Below are positions 36,129 through 44,958 of a stretch of 53,951 bases of DNA, piece after piece. How positions within the stretch are numbered: position 1 is the stretch's first letter; every line of letters begins with the position of its first letter. A model generated the notes under the pieces. The model ran no database searches, was not told the origin of the DNA, and saw nothing but the letters and a program-made list of their open reading frames with translations. Position numbers and translations under genes: made by a program. This stretch comes from Acrocarpospora corrugata (GTDB lineage Bacteria > Actinomycetota > Actinomycetes > Streptosporangiales > Streptosporangiaceae). The stretch spans positions 10,059 through 64,009 of the forward strand of contig NZ_BLAD01000085.1 in assembly GCF_009687845.1 (NCBI RefSeq). Reading direction: 5' to 3'.

Positions 36129-36929
36129 ATGGGGATTCCATTGCCGGGCGAGTTCGGGGAACGCGCCCGCGCCATCCTCGCCGGTCGGCTCGCCCCGGTG
36201 GCCGCCAGGGACGCGGCCACGGTGATCGTCCTGCGGGACGATCCGCTGGAGGTGTACCTGCTCCGCCGCAAGGCCACGATGGCCTTCGCGGCGGGCGCGT
36301 ACGTGTTTCCCGGCGGCTCGGTGGATCCGCGGGACGATAGTCATGCGGTGGCCTGGGCGGGGCCTTCTCCGGCCGAATGGGGGGAGCTGCTGCGGGCGGA
36401 GGAGAAGACCGCCAGGGGGCTGGTGTGCGCCGCTGTCCGGGAGACCTTCGAGGAGTCCGGGGTGCTGCTGGCGGGCCCTACGGAGGACACCATCGCGGCC
36501 GACACCACCGGGTGGGACGCCGAGCGGGAGGCGTTGATCGATCGCTCGCTGTCGTTCGTGGACTTCCTGAACGGCAAGGGTCTGGTGCTGCGGTCGGATC
36601 TGCTCAAACCGTGGGGGCACTGGATCACGCCGGAGGTGGAATACCGGCGGTTCGACACGCGGTTCTTCGTGGCGGCGTTGCCGTACGGGCAGCGGACGAG
36701 GGATGTCGGCGGGGAGGCGGATTCGGTGGCGTGGATGCGCCCGCAGGAGGCATTGGATCTCGCGAAATCGGGAGAAATCGCGATGTTGCCGCCGACTTTA
36801 CATACGCTGAGGGAAATGGCGGGTTTTGAGGCGATCGCTGCGGTTTTCGCAAACGATCGGAAGATTGTCACTGTTATGCCCCGGGTGGTGGAGGTCGACG
36901 GCGAGATGCGGCTGGATGTGTCCGGATGA
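36129..36929 (+). CDS. Nudix hydrolase (NUDT7/19-like)
   Basis: 266 residues. The strand VYLLRRKATMAF leads to FPGGSVDPRDD, and the Nudix helix CAAVRETFEESGVLL comes after an insert of about 30 residues, as in eukaryotic NUDT19-type enzymes that cleave CoA or similar diphosphates. The substrate here is unproven. It overlaps the next gene by the ATGA (TGA 36927-36929, ATG 36926), so it is cotranslated with the MBL hydrolase. Confidence 0.88.
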   Translation: MGIPLPGEFGERARAILAGRLAPVAARDAATVIVLRDDPLEVYLLRRKATMAFAAGAYVFPGGSVDPRDDSHAVAWAGPSPAEWGELLRAEEKTARGLVCAAVRETFEESGVLLAGPTEDTIAADTTGWDAEREALIDRSLSFVDFLNGKGLVLRSDLLKPWGHWITPEVEYRRFDTRFFVAALPYGQRTRDVGGEADSVAWMRPQEALDLAKSGEIAMLPPTLHTLREMAGFEAIAAVFANDRKIVTVMPRVVEVDGEMRLDVSG

Positions 36930-37708
36930 GCGGCCTCTACCTGCCGATCGACGGGTCCGGGACGGCGAACGCCCGCAACGTGCTGGCCCCCAACGCGTCC
37001 CCGATGACGCTGGACGGCACGAACACGTGGGTGATCGGCCAGGGTGAGACCGTGCTGGTCGTGGATCCGGGGCCGGACGACGAGGGCCATCTGCGGCGGG
37101 TCGCCGACCTTCTGGGCGAACGACGGGTGGCCACCATCCTGCTCACCCACGGACATCCCGACCACAGCGGCGGCGCGGCCAGGTTCGCCGAGCTGACCCG
37201 GGCGCCGGTCCGCGCGCTCGACCAGCGGCACCGCCTGGGCGCGGAGGGCCTCGGCGACGGCGACGTGATCACCCTCGGCGACCTGGAACTCCGGGTCATC
37301 GGCACGCCCGGCCACTCGCACGACTCGCTCTGCTTCTGGCTGCCCGCCGACGGCGCGCTGCTCACCGGCGACACCATCCTCGGCCGGGGCACCACCGTGA
37401 TCGCCCCCGACGGCGACCTCGCCGACTACCTCCGCAGCCTGGACCGGCTCCGCGCCGCCGCCGAACTCGCCGACGCGCGGACCCTGCTGCCCGGCCACGG
37501 CCCGATGCTCCCCGACCCGATCGGCGTGCTCGACGAGTACCTCACGCACCGCCGCCGTCGCCTCGACCAGATCAGCGAGGCCATCCGCGCGGGCGCGAAG
37601 GACGTGCCGGAGATCGTGGCGATGGTCTACACCGATGTGGACCGCAGCCTCTGGCCGGCCGCCGAGATGTCGGTGGCCGCCCAGCTCAACTACCTCAAGA
37701 ACCGCTAA
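36926..37708 (+). CDS. Metallo-beta-lactamase fold hydrolase
   Basis: 260 residues. The metal motif THGHPDHSGG is complete, followed by the second His in GTPGHSHDS, the bridging Asp in LLTGDTILG and the final His in LLPGHGP. A C-terminal winged-helix-like part (LTHRRRRLDQISEAIR; MVYTDVDRSLWPAAEM) identifies the LACTB2/RNase-like MBL subgroup (Rv3677c equivalent). Hydrolysis of a thioester or RNA is possible. It converges with crp with a 4-base overlap. Confidence 0.9.
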   Translation: MSGLYLPIDGSGTANARNVLAPNASPMTLDGTNTWVIGQGETVLVVDPGPDDEGHLRRVADLLGERRVATILLTHGHPDHSGGAARFAELTRAPVRALDQRHRLGAEGLGDGDVITLGDLELRVIGTPGHSHDSLCFWLPADGALLTGDTILGRGTTVIAPDGDLADYLRSLDRLRAAAELADARTLLPGHGPMLPDPIGVLDEYLTHRRRRLDQISEAIRAGAKDVPEIVAMVYTDVDRSLWPAAEMSVAAQLNYLKNR

Positions 37709-38385
37709 CGGGAGCGGTTGTACAGCCGCTCGATGTCCATGATCACGACAGCCTTGGCCTCGATCCGCAGCCAGCCGCGGCCGGCGAAGTCGGCCAGCGC
37801 CTTGTTGACGGTCTCCCGGGAGGCCCCGACCAGCTGGGCCAGCTCCTCCTGGGTGAGGTCGTGGTGCACGCGCACGCCGTCCTCGACCTTCTGGCCGAAC
37901 CGGTCCGCCAGGTCGAGCAGGGCCTTGGCCACCCGGCCGGGGACGTCGGTGAAGACCAGGTCGGCCAGCACGTCGTTGGTCCGGCGCAGCCGCTGGGCCA
38001 GGGCGCGGAGCAGGTGCAGGGCCACCTCGGGGCGGCCGGTCAGCCAGGGCCGCAGGTCGTCGTGGCCGAGGCCGGCCAGCTTGACGTCGGTGAGGGCGAT
38101 GGCGGAAGCCGTACGCGGCCGGGGGTCGAACAGGGAGAGCTCGCCGAACATCTCGCTCGGGCCGAGCACGCTGAGCAGGTTCTCCCGGCCGTCCGGCGCG
38201 GTCCTGGCCAGCTTGATCTTGCCTTCCAGCACCACGTAGAGGGTGGAGCCGGTGTCGTTCTCGCTGAACAGCGTCTGACCCTTGGTCAGGGACACCTCGG
38301 CGATACTCGTCCGCAGAGCCGCGGCGCTCTCCCGATCCAGCGCGGCGAAAAGGGGCGCCCTGCTCAGTACGTCTTCAGTGCTCAC
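37705..38385 (-). CDS. crp: Crp/Fnr-family cAMP-responsive regulator
   Basis: 226 residues, the size of Streptomyces Crp (SCO3571). The cyclic-nucleotide fold is at residues 15-125 with the phosphate-binding cassette GELSLFDPRPRTASAIA, followed by the dimer helix and a winged helix-turn-helix (TQEELAQLVGASRETVNKAL). GTG 38385 is chosen: GGGAGGCACC lies just before it and the protein then begins STEDVLSRAPLF as usual. The cassette contains the RTASA residues needed for cAMP. Global control of carbon use and development is expected. Confidence 0.95.
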   Translation of the reverse strand: MSTEDVLSRAPLFAALDRESAAALRTSIAEVSLTKGQTLFSENDTGSTLYVVLEGKIKLARTAPDGRENLLSVLGPSEMFGELSLFDPRPRTASAIALTDVKLAGLGHDDLRPWLTGRPEVALHLLRALAQRLRRTNDVLADLVFTDVPGRVAKALLDLADRFGQKVEDGVRVHHDLTQEELAQLVGASRETVNKALADFAGRGWLRIEAKAVVIMDIERLYNRSR

Positions 38386-38486
38386 GGTGCCTCCCTTGCC
38401 ATGGTCGCACTCGTCGGGTTTGCGGAGGTCCCCGGGGATCTCCGTGCTAGCCATTGTGACCTACGGCATCCGCGTAGGCTTACGGG

Positions 38487-39191
38487 GTGCCCCAGAAGGA
38501 GTCCCGGCTCGCCCTCGTACGCCGTGCCCGGCGGATCAACCGCATCTTGGCGGAAACATATCCTGACGCCCACTGCGAACTCGACTTCGCCGACCCGCTG
38601 GAACTCCTGGTCGCGACGATCCTCTCGGCGCAGTGTACGGACAAAAGGGTAAATATGGTTACTCCGGTACTTTTTGCAAAGTATCGGACAGCGGCCGACT
38701 ATGCCGCCGCTGACCGCGACGAGGTGGAACAGATCATCAAATCCACCGGCTTCTTCCGCGCCAAGACCAACAGCATCCTGGGCATGGCCCAAGCCCTCTG
38801 CGACCGGTACGGCGGCGAGGTCCCCGGCAAACTCAAGGACCTGGTCACCCTGCCAGGCGTCGGCCGCAAGACCGCCAACGTGGTCCTCGGCAACGCGTTC
38901 GGCGTGCCCGGCCTGACCGTCGACACCCACTTCCAGCGCCTCACCCGCCGCTTCGGCTGGCTGGACGAGACCGACCCCGTCAAGATCGAGCACGAGGTCG
39001 GCACACTGATCCCCAAAGCCCAGTGGACGGTGTTCTCGCACCGGATCATCTGGCACGGCCGCCGCATCTGCAACGCCCGCAAACCGGCCTGCGGGGCCTG
39101 CCCGCTGACCGCCCTCTGCCCGTCGTACGGCGCCGGCCCCACCGACCCGGTCGAAGCACGCAAACTAGTCAAGACCGGTCCGTTCTCCTAG
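38487..39191 (+). CDS. nth: Endonuclease III
   Basis: 234 residues. A DNA glycosylase/AP lyase for oxidised pyrimidines. The helix-hairpin-helix is [13 protein letters not shown] with catalytic Lys at about 128, the catalytic Asp is in TVDTHFQR (146), and the [4Fe-4S] loop has C195-X6-C202-X2-C205-X5-C211. The start is GTG 38487, just after the divergent crp promoter. Gene order crp-nth-Nudix-marP is as in mycobacteria. Confidence 0.96.
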   Translation: MPQKESRLALVRRARRINRILAETYPDAHCELDFADPLELLVATILSAQCTDKRVNMVTPVLFAKYRTAADYAAADRDEVEQIIKSTGFFRAKTNSILGMAQALCDRYGGEVPGKLKDLVTLPGVGRKTANVVLGNAFGVPGLTVDTHFQRLTRRFGWLDETDPVKIEHEVGTLIPKAQWTVFSHRIIWHGRRICNARKPACGACPLTALCPSYGAGPTDPVEARKLVKTGPFS

Positions 39192-39238
39192 CGGGAAGCT
39201 CTGGGACGGCCCGAGGGTTGATACCCGGGGGAGGTGGC

Positions 39239-39877
39239 ATGAACGAAACGCCGGAGTGGCTCACGGGATTAGCGACCAGCACGACACCGGTTCCGATGGG
39301 ATTACGCCCACCGGCCGAAGGCGGACGCCCCGCCGCGGTGCTGGCGCTGTTCGGCGAAGGACCGCTCGGCCCGGACGTGCTGCTGATCCAGCGCAGCTCC
39401 AACGGCCGCAACCACGCCGGCCAGCCGGCCTTCCCCGGCGGCGGCCTGGAACCCCAGGACGCGGGCCCGATCGAGGCCGCCCTCCGCGAGTCGGCCGAGG
39501 AGACCGGCCTCGACCCCACCGGCGTCACCGTCGTCGGCACCATGCCCGAGCTGTACGTCTGGCGCAGCAACTACCGCGTCACCCCCGTGCTGGGCTGGTG
39601 GCACACCCCGTGCGTGGTGCACGCCGCCTCACCCGACGAGGTCGCCTCCGTCGAACGCGTCCCCATCGCCGAACTCGTCGACCCCGCCAACCGGCTCAAA
39701 CTCCGCCACCCCAGCGGCTTCGCCGGGCCCGCGTTCCGGGTCCGCGGCCTGCTCGTCTGGGGATTCACCGCCGGCGTGCTGGACGGCCTGCTCACCGCAG
39801 GCGGCTTCGCGCTCCCCTGGGACACCTCACGGGTCGAGGACCTGCCGCCTGACGTCGTCAGCATGGCCGCTCGTTAG
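39239..39877 (+). CDS. Nudix hydrolase, CoA pyrophosphatase-like (NudL type)
   Basis: 212 residues from ATG 39239, which follows GGGGGAGGTGGC, a strong ribosome site. The NuCoA signature LIQRSSNGRNHAGQPAFPGG precedes the Nudix box (GGGLEPQDAGPIEAALRESAEETGLD). Members hydrolyse CoA to 3',5'-ADP and phosphopantetheine. Position between nth and marP matches Rv3672c. The 3' end overlaps the convergent HEAT-repeat gene by 51 bases. Confidence 0.9.
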   Translation: MNETPEWLTGLATSTTPVPMGLRPPAEGGRPAAVLALFGEGPLGPDVLLIQRSSNGRNHAGQPAFPGGGLEPQDAGPIEAALRESAEETGLDPTGVTVVGTMPELYVWRSNYRVTPVLGWWHTPCVVHAASPDEVASVERVPIAELVDPANRLKLRHPSGFAGPAFRVRGLLVWGFTAGVLDGLLTAGGFALPWDTSRVEDLPPDVVSMAAR

Positions 39878-40372
39878 CGAGATCCCCAGCGACGCCCAGT
39901 CGGCCACGTCCTCGTCCTGGTCCCGCGCCAGGCGGCGCAGGGCGGCCAGGCCGGCCGGGTCGGCGGGGCGGCCCAGGAGGTTGGGCAGCGCGTAGGCGGC
40001 GCCGTACCGGACGGTGGCCTCGGCGTGGGTGGAGAGTTCGATCACCGAAGGGAGGGCGCGCGGGTCGCGCAGGTGGCCGAAGGCGATCAGCACCGAGTAC
40101 AGCACCCGGGTGTCGTCCTCGCTGGCCGCCAGATAGCGCAGCACCGGGATGGTCTTGTCGGTGAACGGGCGATCACGCCCGAGTTCCCCGAGAATGTCGA
40201 CGCCGAGCACCCGCTCGGCGGACGTCGCGGCCGCACAGAGCCGCCGGGCCGCGGTGAAGGTCTCCAGGTCGCCGCGCTGCTGCAGGGCGGCGATGGCCTG
40301 CCAGCGGCTCGGCCCGTCCGGATCCTCGTCGGCTAGTGCGGCCTGGATCAGATGATCAACTGGTGCCCCCAT
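39827..40372 (-). CDS. HEAT-repeat protein
   Basis: 181 residues of paired helices. Repeats are visible as RWQAIAALQQRGDLETF, DTRVLYSVLIAFGHLRDPRA, ATVRYGAAYALPNLLGRPAD and EDVADWASLGISL, typical of PBS-lyase-type HEAT repeats used in protein binding. No enzyme motif is present. Divergent from marP with about 110 bases between starts. Confidence 0.78.
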   Translation of the reverse strand: MGAPVDHLIQAALADEDPDGPSRWQAIAALQQRGDLETFTAARRLCAAATSAERVLGVDILGELGRDRPFTDKTIPVLRYLAASEDDTRVLYSVLIAFGHLRDPRALPSVIELSTHAEATVRYGAAYALPNLLGRPADPAGLAALRRLARDQDEDVADWASLGISLTSGHADDVRRQVLDP

Positions 40373-40482
40373 GACGTCACGATATAGGGGAGACCTCGGG
40401 GAACACGTGCACGCGCGCGGGTGGCGCTGGATACCGTAAAGGGGGGCACCGGGCTCAGGGTCGATAGGGGTGTAATTCAGGC

Positions 40483-41673
40483 GTGCAAGGCGACGTGCTC
40501 GATCTCATCCTGATTGGCCTGGTGCTGGCGTTCGCCGTGTCCGGCTATCGGCAGGGCTTCATCATCGGAGTGTTCAGCTTCGTGGGGTTCTGCGGGGGCG
40601 CGCTCGTCGGTATCTTCATCGCCCCGCCGATCGCGGGCGCCCTGGTCGGCGGCGACACCGAGAAGGCGCTGCTGGCGATCGTGATCGTGTTCCTCTGCGC
40701 GACCGTCGGGCAGTTCGCCTCCTCCACCATCGGCGCGGTCGTCCGCAGCCACGTGACCTGGGATTCGGCCAGGACCGCGGACTCCTTCGGCGGCTCACTG
40801 GCCAGCGGGATCACGGTGCTGGTGTTCGCCTGGCTGATCGGCTCGCTGATGATCTCCACCAGCCTGTCGTTACCGCGCCAGCAGATCAACGACTCGCTGC
40901 TGCTCAAGTCCGTCGACTCGGCGATGCCGCAGGCCGCCAAAGACCTCACCCGGCGATTCCGGGACTTCGTCGACGCCTCCGACTTTCCGGAAGTGTTCAG
41001 CGCGATCGGCGGCAGCCGCTTCGTGGACGTGCCCGCCCCCGACGAGAGCATCATCAAGGACCCCACGATCGCCCGCGCCCGGCGCGCCATCGTGAAGGTC
41101 CAGGGCACCGCCCCCGACTGCAAGAAGCGCATCGAAGGCACCGGCTTCGTCTACGCCCCGCACCGCATCATGACCAACGCCCACGTCGTCCAGGGCGTCA
41201 CCCAGGAGCTCAGGGTCACCGACTACACCGGCGCCGTCCACGACGCCCGCGTGGTCCTGTTCAACCCCGACCGCGACATCGCCATCCTCTACGTCGCCTC
41301 CCTCGACGTCACCGCCCTCCGCTTCGACACGACCGCGGAAACCAAGGACGACGCGATCATCGCCGGCTTCCCGAAGGGCCACGGCTTCACCATCAAACCC
41401 GCCCGCATCCGCGTCAAACAGCACGCGGAATCCTCCGACATCTACAACGACCACAAGGTCGACCGCGAGGTCTACGCCATCCGCGGCGTCGTCCAGCCCG
41501 GCAACTCCGGCGGCCCCCTGCTCACCCCCGAAGGCCGCGTCTACGGCGTCATCTTCGCCGCCGCCACCGACCAGGAAGACACCGGCTACGCCTTGACCGC
41601 CGACGAGGTCCGCACCGACGCAGAAGACGGCAGCGCCGCCATCGCCCGAGTGGACACCCAGACCTGCGACTAG
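40483..41673 (+). CDS. marP: Membrane serine protease MarP (acid resistance)
   Basis: 396 residues. Four CvpA-like membrane helices (residues 1-130) are joined to a periplasmic chymotrypsin-like protease. The triad is H234 (NAHVV), D265 (DRDIAIL) and S342 (QPGNSGGP), nearly the same numbering as M. tuberculosis MarP (Rv3671c). C213 and C395 correspond to the redox disulfide that controls that enzyme. MarP cleaves cell-wall enzymes such as RipA under acid stress. Start GTG/ATG at 40483 fits the family N-terminus (LDLILIGLVLAFAVSGYRQG). Confidence 0.94.
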   Translation: MQGDVLDLILIGLVLAFAVSGYRQGFIIGVFSFVGFCGGALVGIFIAPPIAGALVGGDTEKALLAIVIVFLCATVGQFASSTIGAVVRSHVTWDSARTADSFGGSLASGITVLVFAWLIGSLMISTSLSLPRQQINDSLLLKSVDSAMPQAAKDLTRRFRDFVDASDFPEVFSAIGGSRFVDVPAPDESIIKDPTIARARRAIVKVQGTAPDCKKRIEGTGFVYAPHRIMTNAHVVQGVTQELRVTDYTGAVHDARVVLFNPDRDIAILYVASLDVTALRFDTTAETKDDAIIAGFPKGHGFTIKPARIRVKQHAESSDIYNDHKVDREVYAIRGVVQPGNSGGPLLTPEGRVYGVIFAAATDQEDTGYALTADEVRTDAEDGSAAIARVDTQTCD

Positions 41674-42857
41674 GCCCTGACGAGCGGAAGCGTTCGCAGC
41701 CTCGCATCGATGTGCGCCGACACGAAATCAGGGACGGGACAATTGGCGGAGATCTCTGCCCATGAGTCGGCCAACGCGGCCACGGTGGCGCGGACGGTCT
41801 CCGCGACCACTTCCGGGTCTGCGCCGATGGTTTCCGCGAACCTTCGGAAGTGATCCACGGTCAGATAGCGCGTGTCCTGCTGCCCGTCGAGCGACAAGGT
41901 CAGGGTGTCGGACCTGAACAGTTCGTACGCGGTGACGCAGACGATGTCGTACGCGGGCGAGAGCCGGGGCGCTCTTCCGTCCAGGTATCGGAGCGACCAG
42001 TTCTTCATGTGCTCGTCGGTGTTGCCGACGATGACGCATGCGGTCACCCGCCGGACGAACTCACCGAGGTCCTGCGGGCACTCGCGCTGGATCACCTGGC
42101 CGATGTCCTCGGCGTGGCCTCGATCCTTCTCCTGCGGGAGCAGACCGAAGATCTGGGCGAAGTCCTCCTGGTGAATCCGGGCACCGGCCTCCCGGTCGAA
42201 TCGTTTGATGGCGAATGCTCGCTCGCTCGGTTCGATGAGTCCCGCGGGAATGTTCTTCAGGTCGGCGGGCGCCACCAGGCGGTGCTCGGGTACGTCCACG
42301 CCCGCCAGCTTGAGCCAGGTCATGATCGCGTGTTCGTTCTCAGGAAGCGAGCGCAGCCGCCCGCTGGGGAACTTCACGATCCAGTCGCCGCCGACGCCCT
42401 CGTACGCGAATCCGTCGCCATGCCGCGCCATGGACAGCTTGACCTGCATGCCGGACAGGGAGAAGCTCAGCTTCCTGGCGGCCGGGACGGTCGGTGCGTG
42501 CTCGATATCGGGCTCGTCTGTGTCGGGGCCGTCAGGGCGCACTATGACCGCGCCGGGAAGGTCTTCGCCGAGGTGGGTCAGCAGGTGGAAGTCATTGATC
42601 CACGGCACGCCCAATTGAGTGATGATCATTCGACGAAGGCCGGACCCCTTCTCCGGCAGGAGATTGGCGAACCAGATGGGCACCCCGCCGCCCATGCCCT
42701 TCTCGGTGGTCAGCGGCTCGTACTCGTAGCGCAGGCCGAGTACCGGGCGATCGGCGGCACGATCGGTGTACCTGAACGAGACCCGGCCGGCCCGCTGAGT
42801 GAGCCGGCCGACTTCGCGTTCGTTCAGCAGGACACGCGCGGAGGTGGGTTTCTTCAT
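41670..42857 (-). CDS. HipA-family serine/threonine kinase (toxin-like)
   Basis: 395 residues. The N-terminal subdomain (residues 6-105) matches the HipA N/couple_hipA region (VLLNEREVGRLT; WFANLLPEKG), followed by the kinase core. SLSGMQVKLSM (about 133-143) corresponds to the Ser/Gln/Lys nucleotide-loop region of E. coli HipA, VKF (K162) and FAIKRFDRE follow, and catalysis is set by D281 in GNTDEHMKNWS and D304 in SPAYDI. HipA proteins phosphorylate tRNA synthetases or other targets and cause dormancy. The start ATG 42857 overlaps the TGA of the DUF262 gene, so they are translationally coupled. No HipB-like HTH antitoxin is found on either side; the DUF262 protein may take its place. It converges with marP by a 4-base overlap. 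Confidence 0.9.
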   Translation of the reverse strand: MKKPTSARVLLNEREVGRLTQRAGRVSFRYTDRAADRPVLGLRYEYEPLTTEKGMGGGVPIWFANLLPEKGSGLRRMIITQLGVPWINDFHLLTHLGEDLPGAVIVRPDGPDTDEPDIEHAPTVPAARKLSFSLSGMQVKLSMARHGDGFAYEGVGGDWIVKFPSGRLRSLPENEHAIMTWLKLAGVDVPEHRLVAPADLKNIPAGLIEPSERAFAIKRFDREAGARIHQEDFAQIFGLLPQEKDRGHAEDIGQVIQRECPQDLGEFVRRVTACVIVGNTDEHMKNWSLRYLDGRAPRLSPAYDIVCVTAYELFRSDTLTLSLDGQQDTRYLTVDHFRRFAETIGADPEVVAETVRATVAALADSWAEISANCPVPDFVSAHIDARLRTLPLVRA

Positions 42858-44443
42858 TCGTCGCCACCCAGCTGAGGGAGTCCGGGTCCGTCCCTGAAAC
42901 CGAACAGCGCGTTCTCCTGTACGTGCCCTTCGATCAACTCCCGGATCTGTGCCGCTCGTCTGGTGAAGAATTCGTCGTAGCGGCCGGCCCGCCACAGATT
43001 TACGCCCGGCTCGTCGATGACGTGACTGTGGAGTGTTCGTTCCCATTGCGGAAAGGAACCGGAATTCATCAGCAGTGAGAGTGAATCGGATGGGGAATCC
43101 GGTAGCTGTACGAAGCGGTTGGCGAGAGTGTCAGTCAAATTTCCGTCGAGTGGTGAGATCCGGGGCAGGGGATTTCTCCCGCTTTCCATTAGCGTGTGGG
43201 CATCGATGATGCCATCGCTGATGTCGGCAAGCCCGCGGGGGCGGCGGGACAGCAGGCCGAGGAGATTCACCTTAGCCTGTGCCATATCGATTTGTACTGC
43301 CTTCAGATCGGCAGCCCATTCACCGCCCTGGAGGAGGTCGAGGAGACGGCCGGCGCCGGCGACCGGGTCGTCGTTGATCGCCAGTTCGTTCTGCCGCAGG
43401 GCCTCCGTGTCGCCGTGCGGGGCGAAACCCGTCACCGAGCCCCGCCACACCCAGCGTCGCAACAACTCGGCCGCTCGCCCCTCCGGAGCACCGAAAACAG
43501 CCGAGAACCGGGCGATGATTACCAGGAACAGCATGTGGGGCAATAGTCGGACATGTGGAATTCCGGCGACATCGCGAAGGAACTCCACCGCAGTGCCCAG
43601 CGCCTGTTCGGTCTTCCTGAGCGCCGCGTGCCGCTCGGCGTCATCCTTGGACTCTTCACTGAAGTCGATCCGCCCTCCGCGAACTGCCAGAACCGACTCC
43701 ACCAGCACTCGCTCGGGGATTTCACCGAAGCCGAACCCCCGAACCGAGGCTGCCAGCGCGGCAAGGCCTGAGGGCTCCATCTGAACGGAGAGCGTGTGCA
43801 ACGCGCCGAAGATTTCAGACCTGGTCAGTCGTTTACCGGAGTCGTTGGTGCGGTCGAAGATTGTTTGGATGGCCTTCTCGTCGTTGCTCTCGACCACGTA
43901 CATCGGAATGGCGTAATTCCGGATCGCGGTGACCACAGAATCGCATCGGACTGATTCGTCCTCGGACAGCCATGGGCGTTCCCGCTGCCAGGCGAGCAGG
44001 CGTACGTTACTGAGTGCGACCGGAACCGGCAGCCAGTCGTCAGGAATACGATCTCGCCGGCTCGCCGAAGCGAACTCGTCGTTGGCCGGGTCGTAGAAGA
44101 TACGGAACCGGGGGTCGACGGTGTCGGGCGGTGCCGTTAGAGCACCCACCAGGCTGGTGATTCGCTGTTGTCCGTCCACGATCCAGAGCGCGTCGGGGGT
44201 TTCTGGCGCGTTGATGACCAGTGGGCCGACCTCAAGCGTGGCCGGTGCCGCAGGACGCTGCCACATGAGCAGATTGCCGATGGGGAATCCGCGCAGGACG
44301 CTGTCGAAGAGCTTGATGACGTCGTCGCGTTCCCACCGGAAGGAGCGTTGGAAAGCGGGGATGCGGACGCGCCCGGCCAGGACCCAGTCCACGAGTTGGC
44401 TTGGCCTTGTCTGCTCGACTCTGGGCCGGGTTACCGTGGCCAT
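42854..44443 (-). CDS. DUF262 (ParB/GmrS-like nucleotide hydrolase) protein
   Basis: 529 residues. Residues 10-110 hold the DUF262 fold: RIPAFQRSFRWERDDVIKLF and the catalytic DGQQRITSLVGAL motif at 90-102; a second conserved block, FDRTNDSGKRLTRSEIFGAL, lies near 210-230. The C-terminal 280 residues are helical and carry no HNH (DUF1524) nuclease motif, unlike GmrSD, SspE or BrxU, so the nuclease half is missing or unlike those. ATG 44443 follows AGGGAGG. The gene is directly upstream of and coupled to the HipA-like kinase. Being inserted between marP and an EphE-like gene that are neighbours in mycobacteria, the pair looks like an acquired defence or toxin cassette. Confidence 0.9.
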   Translation of the reverse strand: MATVTRPRVEQTRPSQLVDWVLAGRVRIPAFQRSFRWERDDVIKLFDSVLRGFPIGNLLMWQRPAAPATLEVGPLVINAPETPDALWIVDGQQRITSLVGALTAPPDTVDPRFRIFYDPANDEFASASRRDRIPDDWLPVPVALSNVRLLAWQRERPWLSEDESVRCDSVVTAIRNYAIPMYVVESNDEKAIQTIFDRTNDSGKRLTRSEIFGALHTLSVQMEPSGLAALAASVRGFGFGEIPERVLVESVLAVRGGRIDFSEESKDDAERHAALRKTEQALGTAVEFLRDVAGIPHVRLLPHMLFLVIIARFSAVFGAPEGRAAELLRRWVWRGSVTGFAPHGDTEALRQNELAINDDPVAGAGRLLDLLQGGEWAADLKAVQIDMAQAKVNLLGLLSRRPRGLADISDGIIDAHTLMESGRNPLPRISPLDGNLTDTLANRFVQLPDSPSDSLSLLMNSGSFPQWERTLHSHVIDEPGVNLWRAGRYDEFFTRRAAQIRELIEGHVQENALFGFRDGPGLPQLGGDE

Positions 44444-44523
44444 TCCGCCTCCCTTCACGCACGCGCGCCATCGTATGCCGGAAAGGATCTCTCATTCATC
44501 CAGTTCAGCGCGCGGCGGCGCGG

Positions 44524-44958
44524 CTATTGGGGCAGGGCCGCGTGGAGGGCTTCGATGGTGGCGGCGGTGATGATTGATTCGATGTTCATGCCGTAGGCGG
44601 GGCGGGAGCCGTACAGGCGGATTCTGGCTCGGCCGCGTTCGAGGAGGGCTGCGGCGCCGCGGGGGTTGTCGCGTTGGAGGTGGGTGAGGCCGACGCAGAT
44701 CTGGGCCAGGCCCTGCCAGAGGTCGCGCTCTTCCGGGGGGCAGCATTTCCAGCGGCCCTCGAAGACCTCGTGGGCGTGGAAGGGGCGGTCGGCGGCGAGG
44801 AGGAGGGCGGCTTCGCGGATGGCCTCCTCGGCGCTGGGGGCGTAGTCGTCGGGGACGCGGGGGGTGCCCTGGGCGCCGCGGGGGAGGGGGCGGCCGTACT
44901 GGTCTCGGGGGCGGGCACTGCGGGCCCGGCCGGATTCGTCGCGGTCGCGGGGGGTCAT
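44524..44958 (-). CDS. DUF309 protein
   Basis: 144 residues. After a disordered basic start (TPRDRDESGRARSARPRDQY) comes the all-helical DUF309 domain: FHAHEVFEGRWK, ERDLWQGLAQICVGLTHLQR and GAAALLERGRARI, with the HxxHE-like FHAHEVFE suggesting a metal or small-molecule site. Function unknown. Its ATG overlaps the stop of the alpha/beta hydrolase gene (ATGA). It lies 80 bases upstream of the DUF262-HipA pair. Confidence 0.85.
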   Translation of the reverse strand: MTPRDRDESGRARSARPRDQYGRPLPRGAQGTPRVPDDYAPSAEEAIREAALLLAADRPFHAHEVFEGRWKCCPPEERDLWQGLAQICVGLTHLQRDNPRGAAALLERGRARIRLYGSRPAYGMNIESIITAATIEALHAALPQ

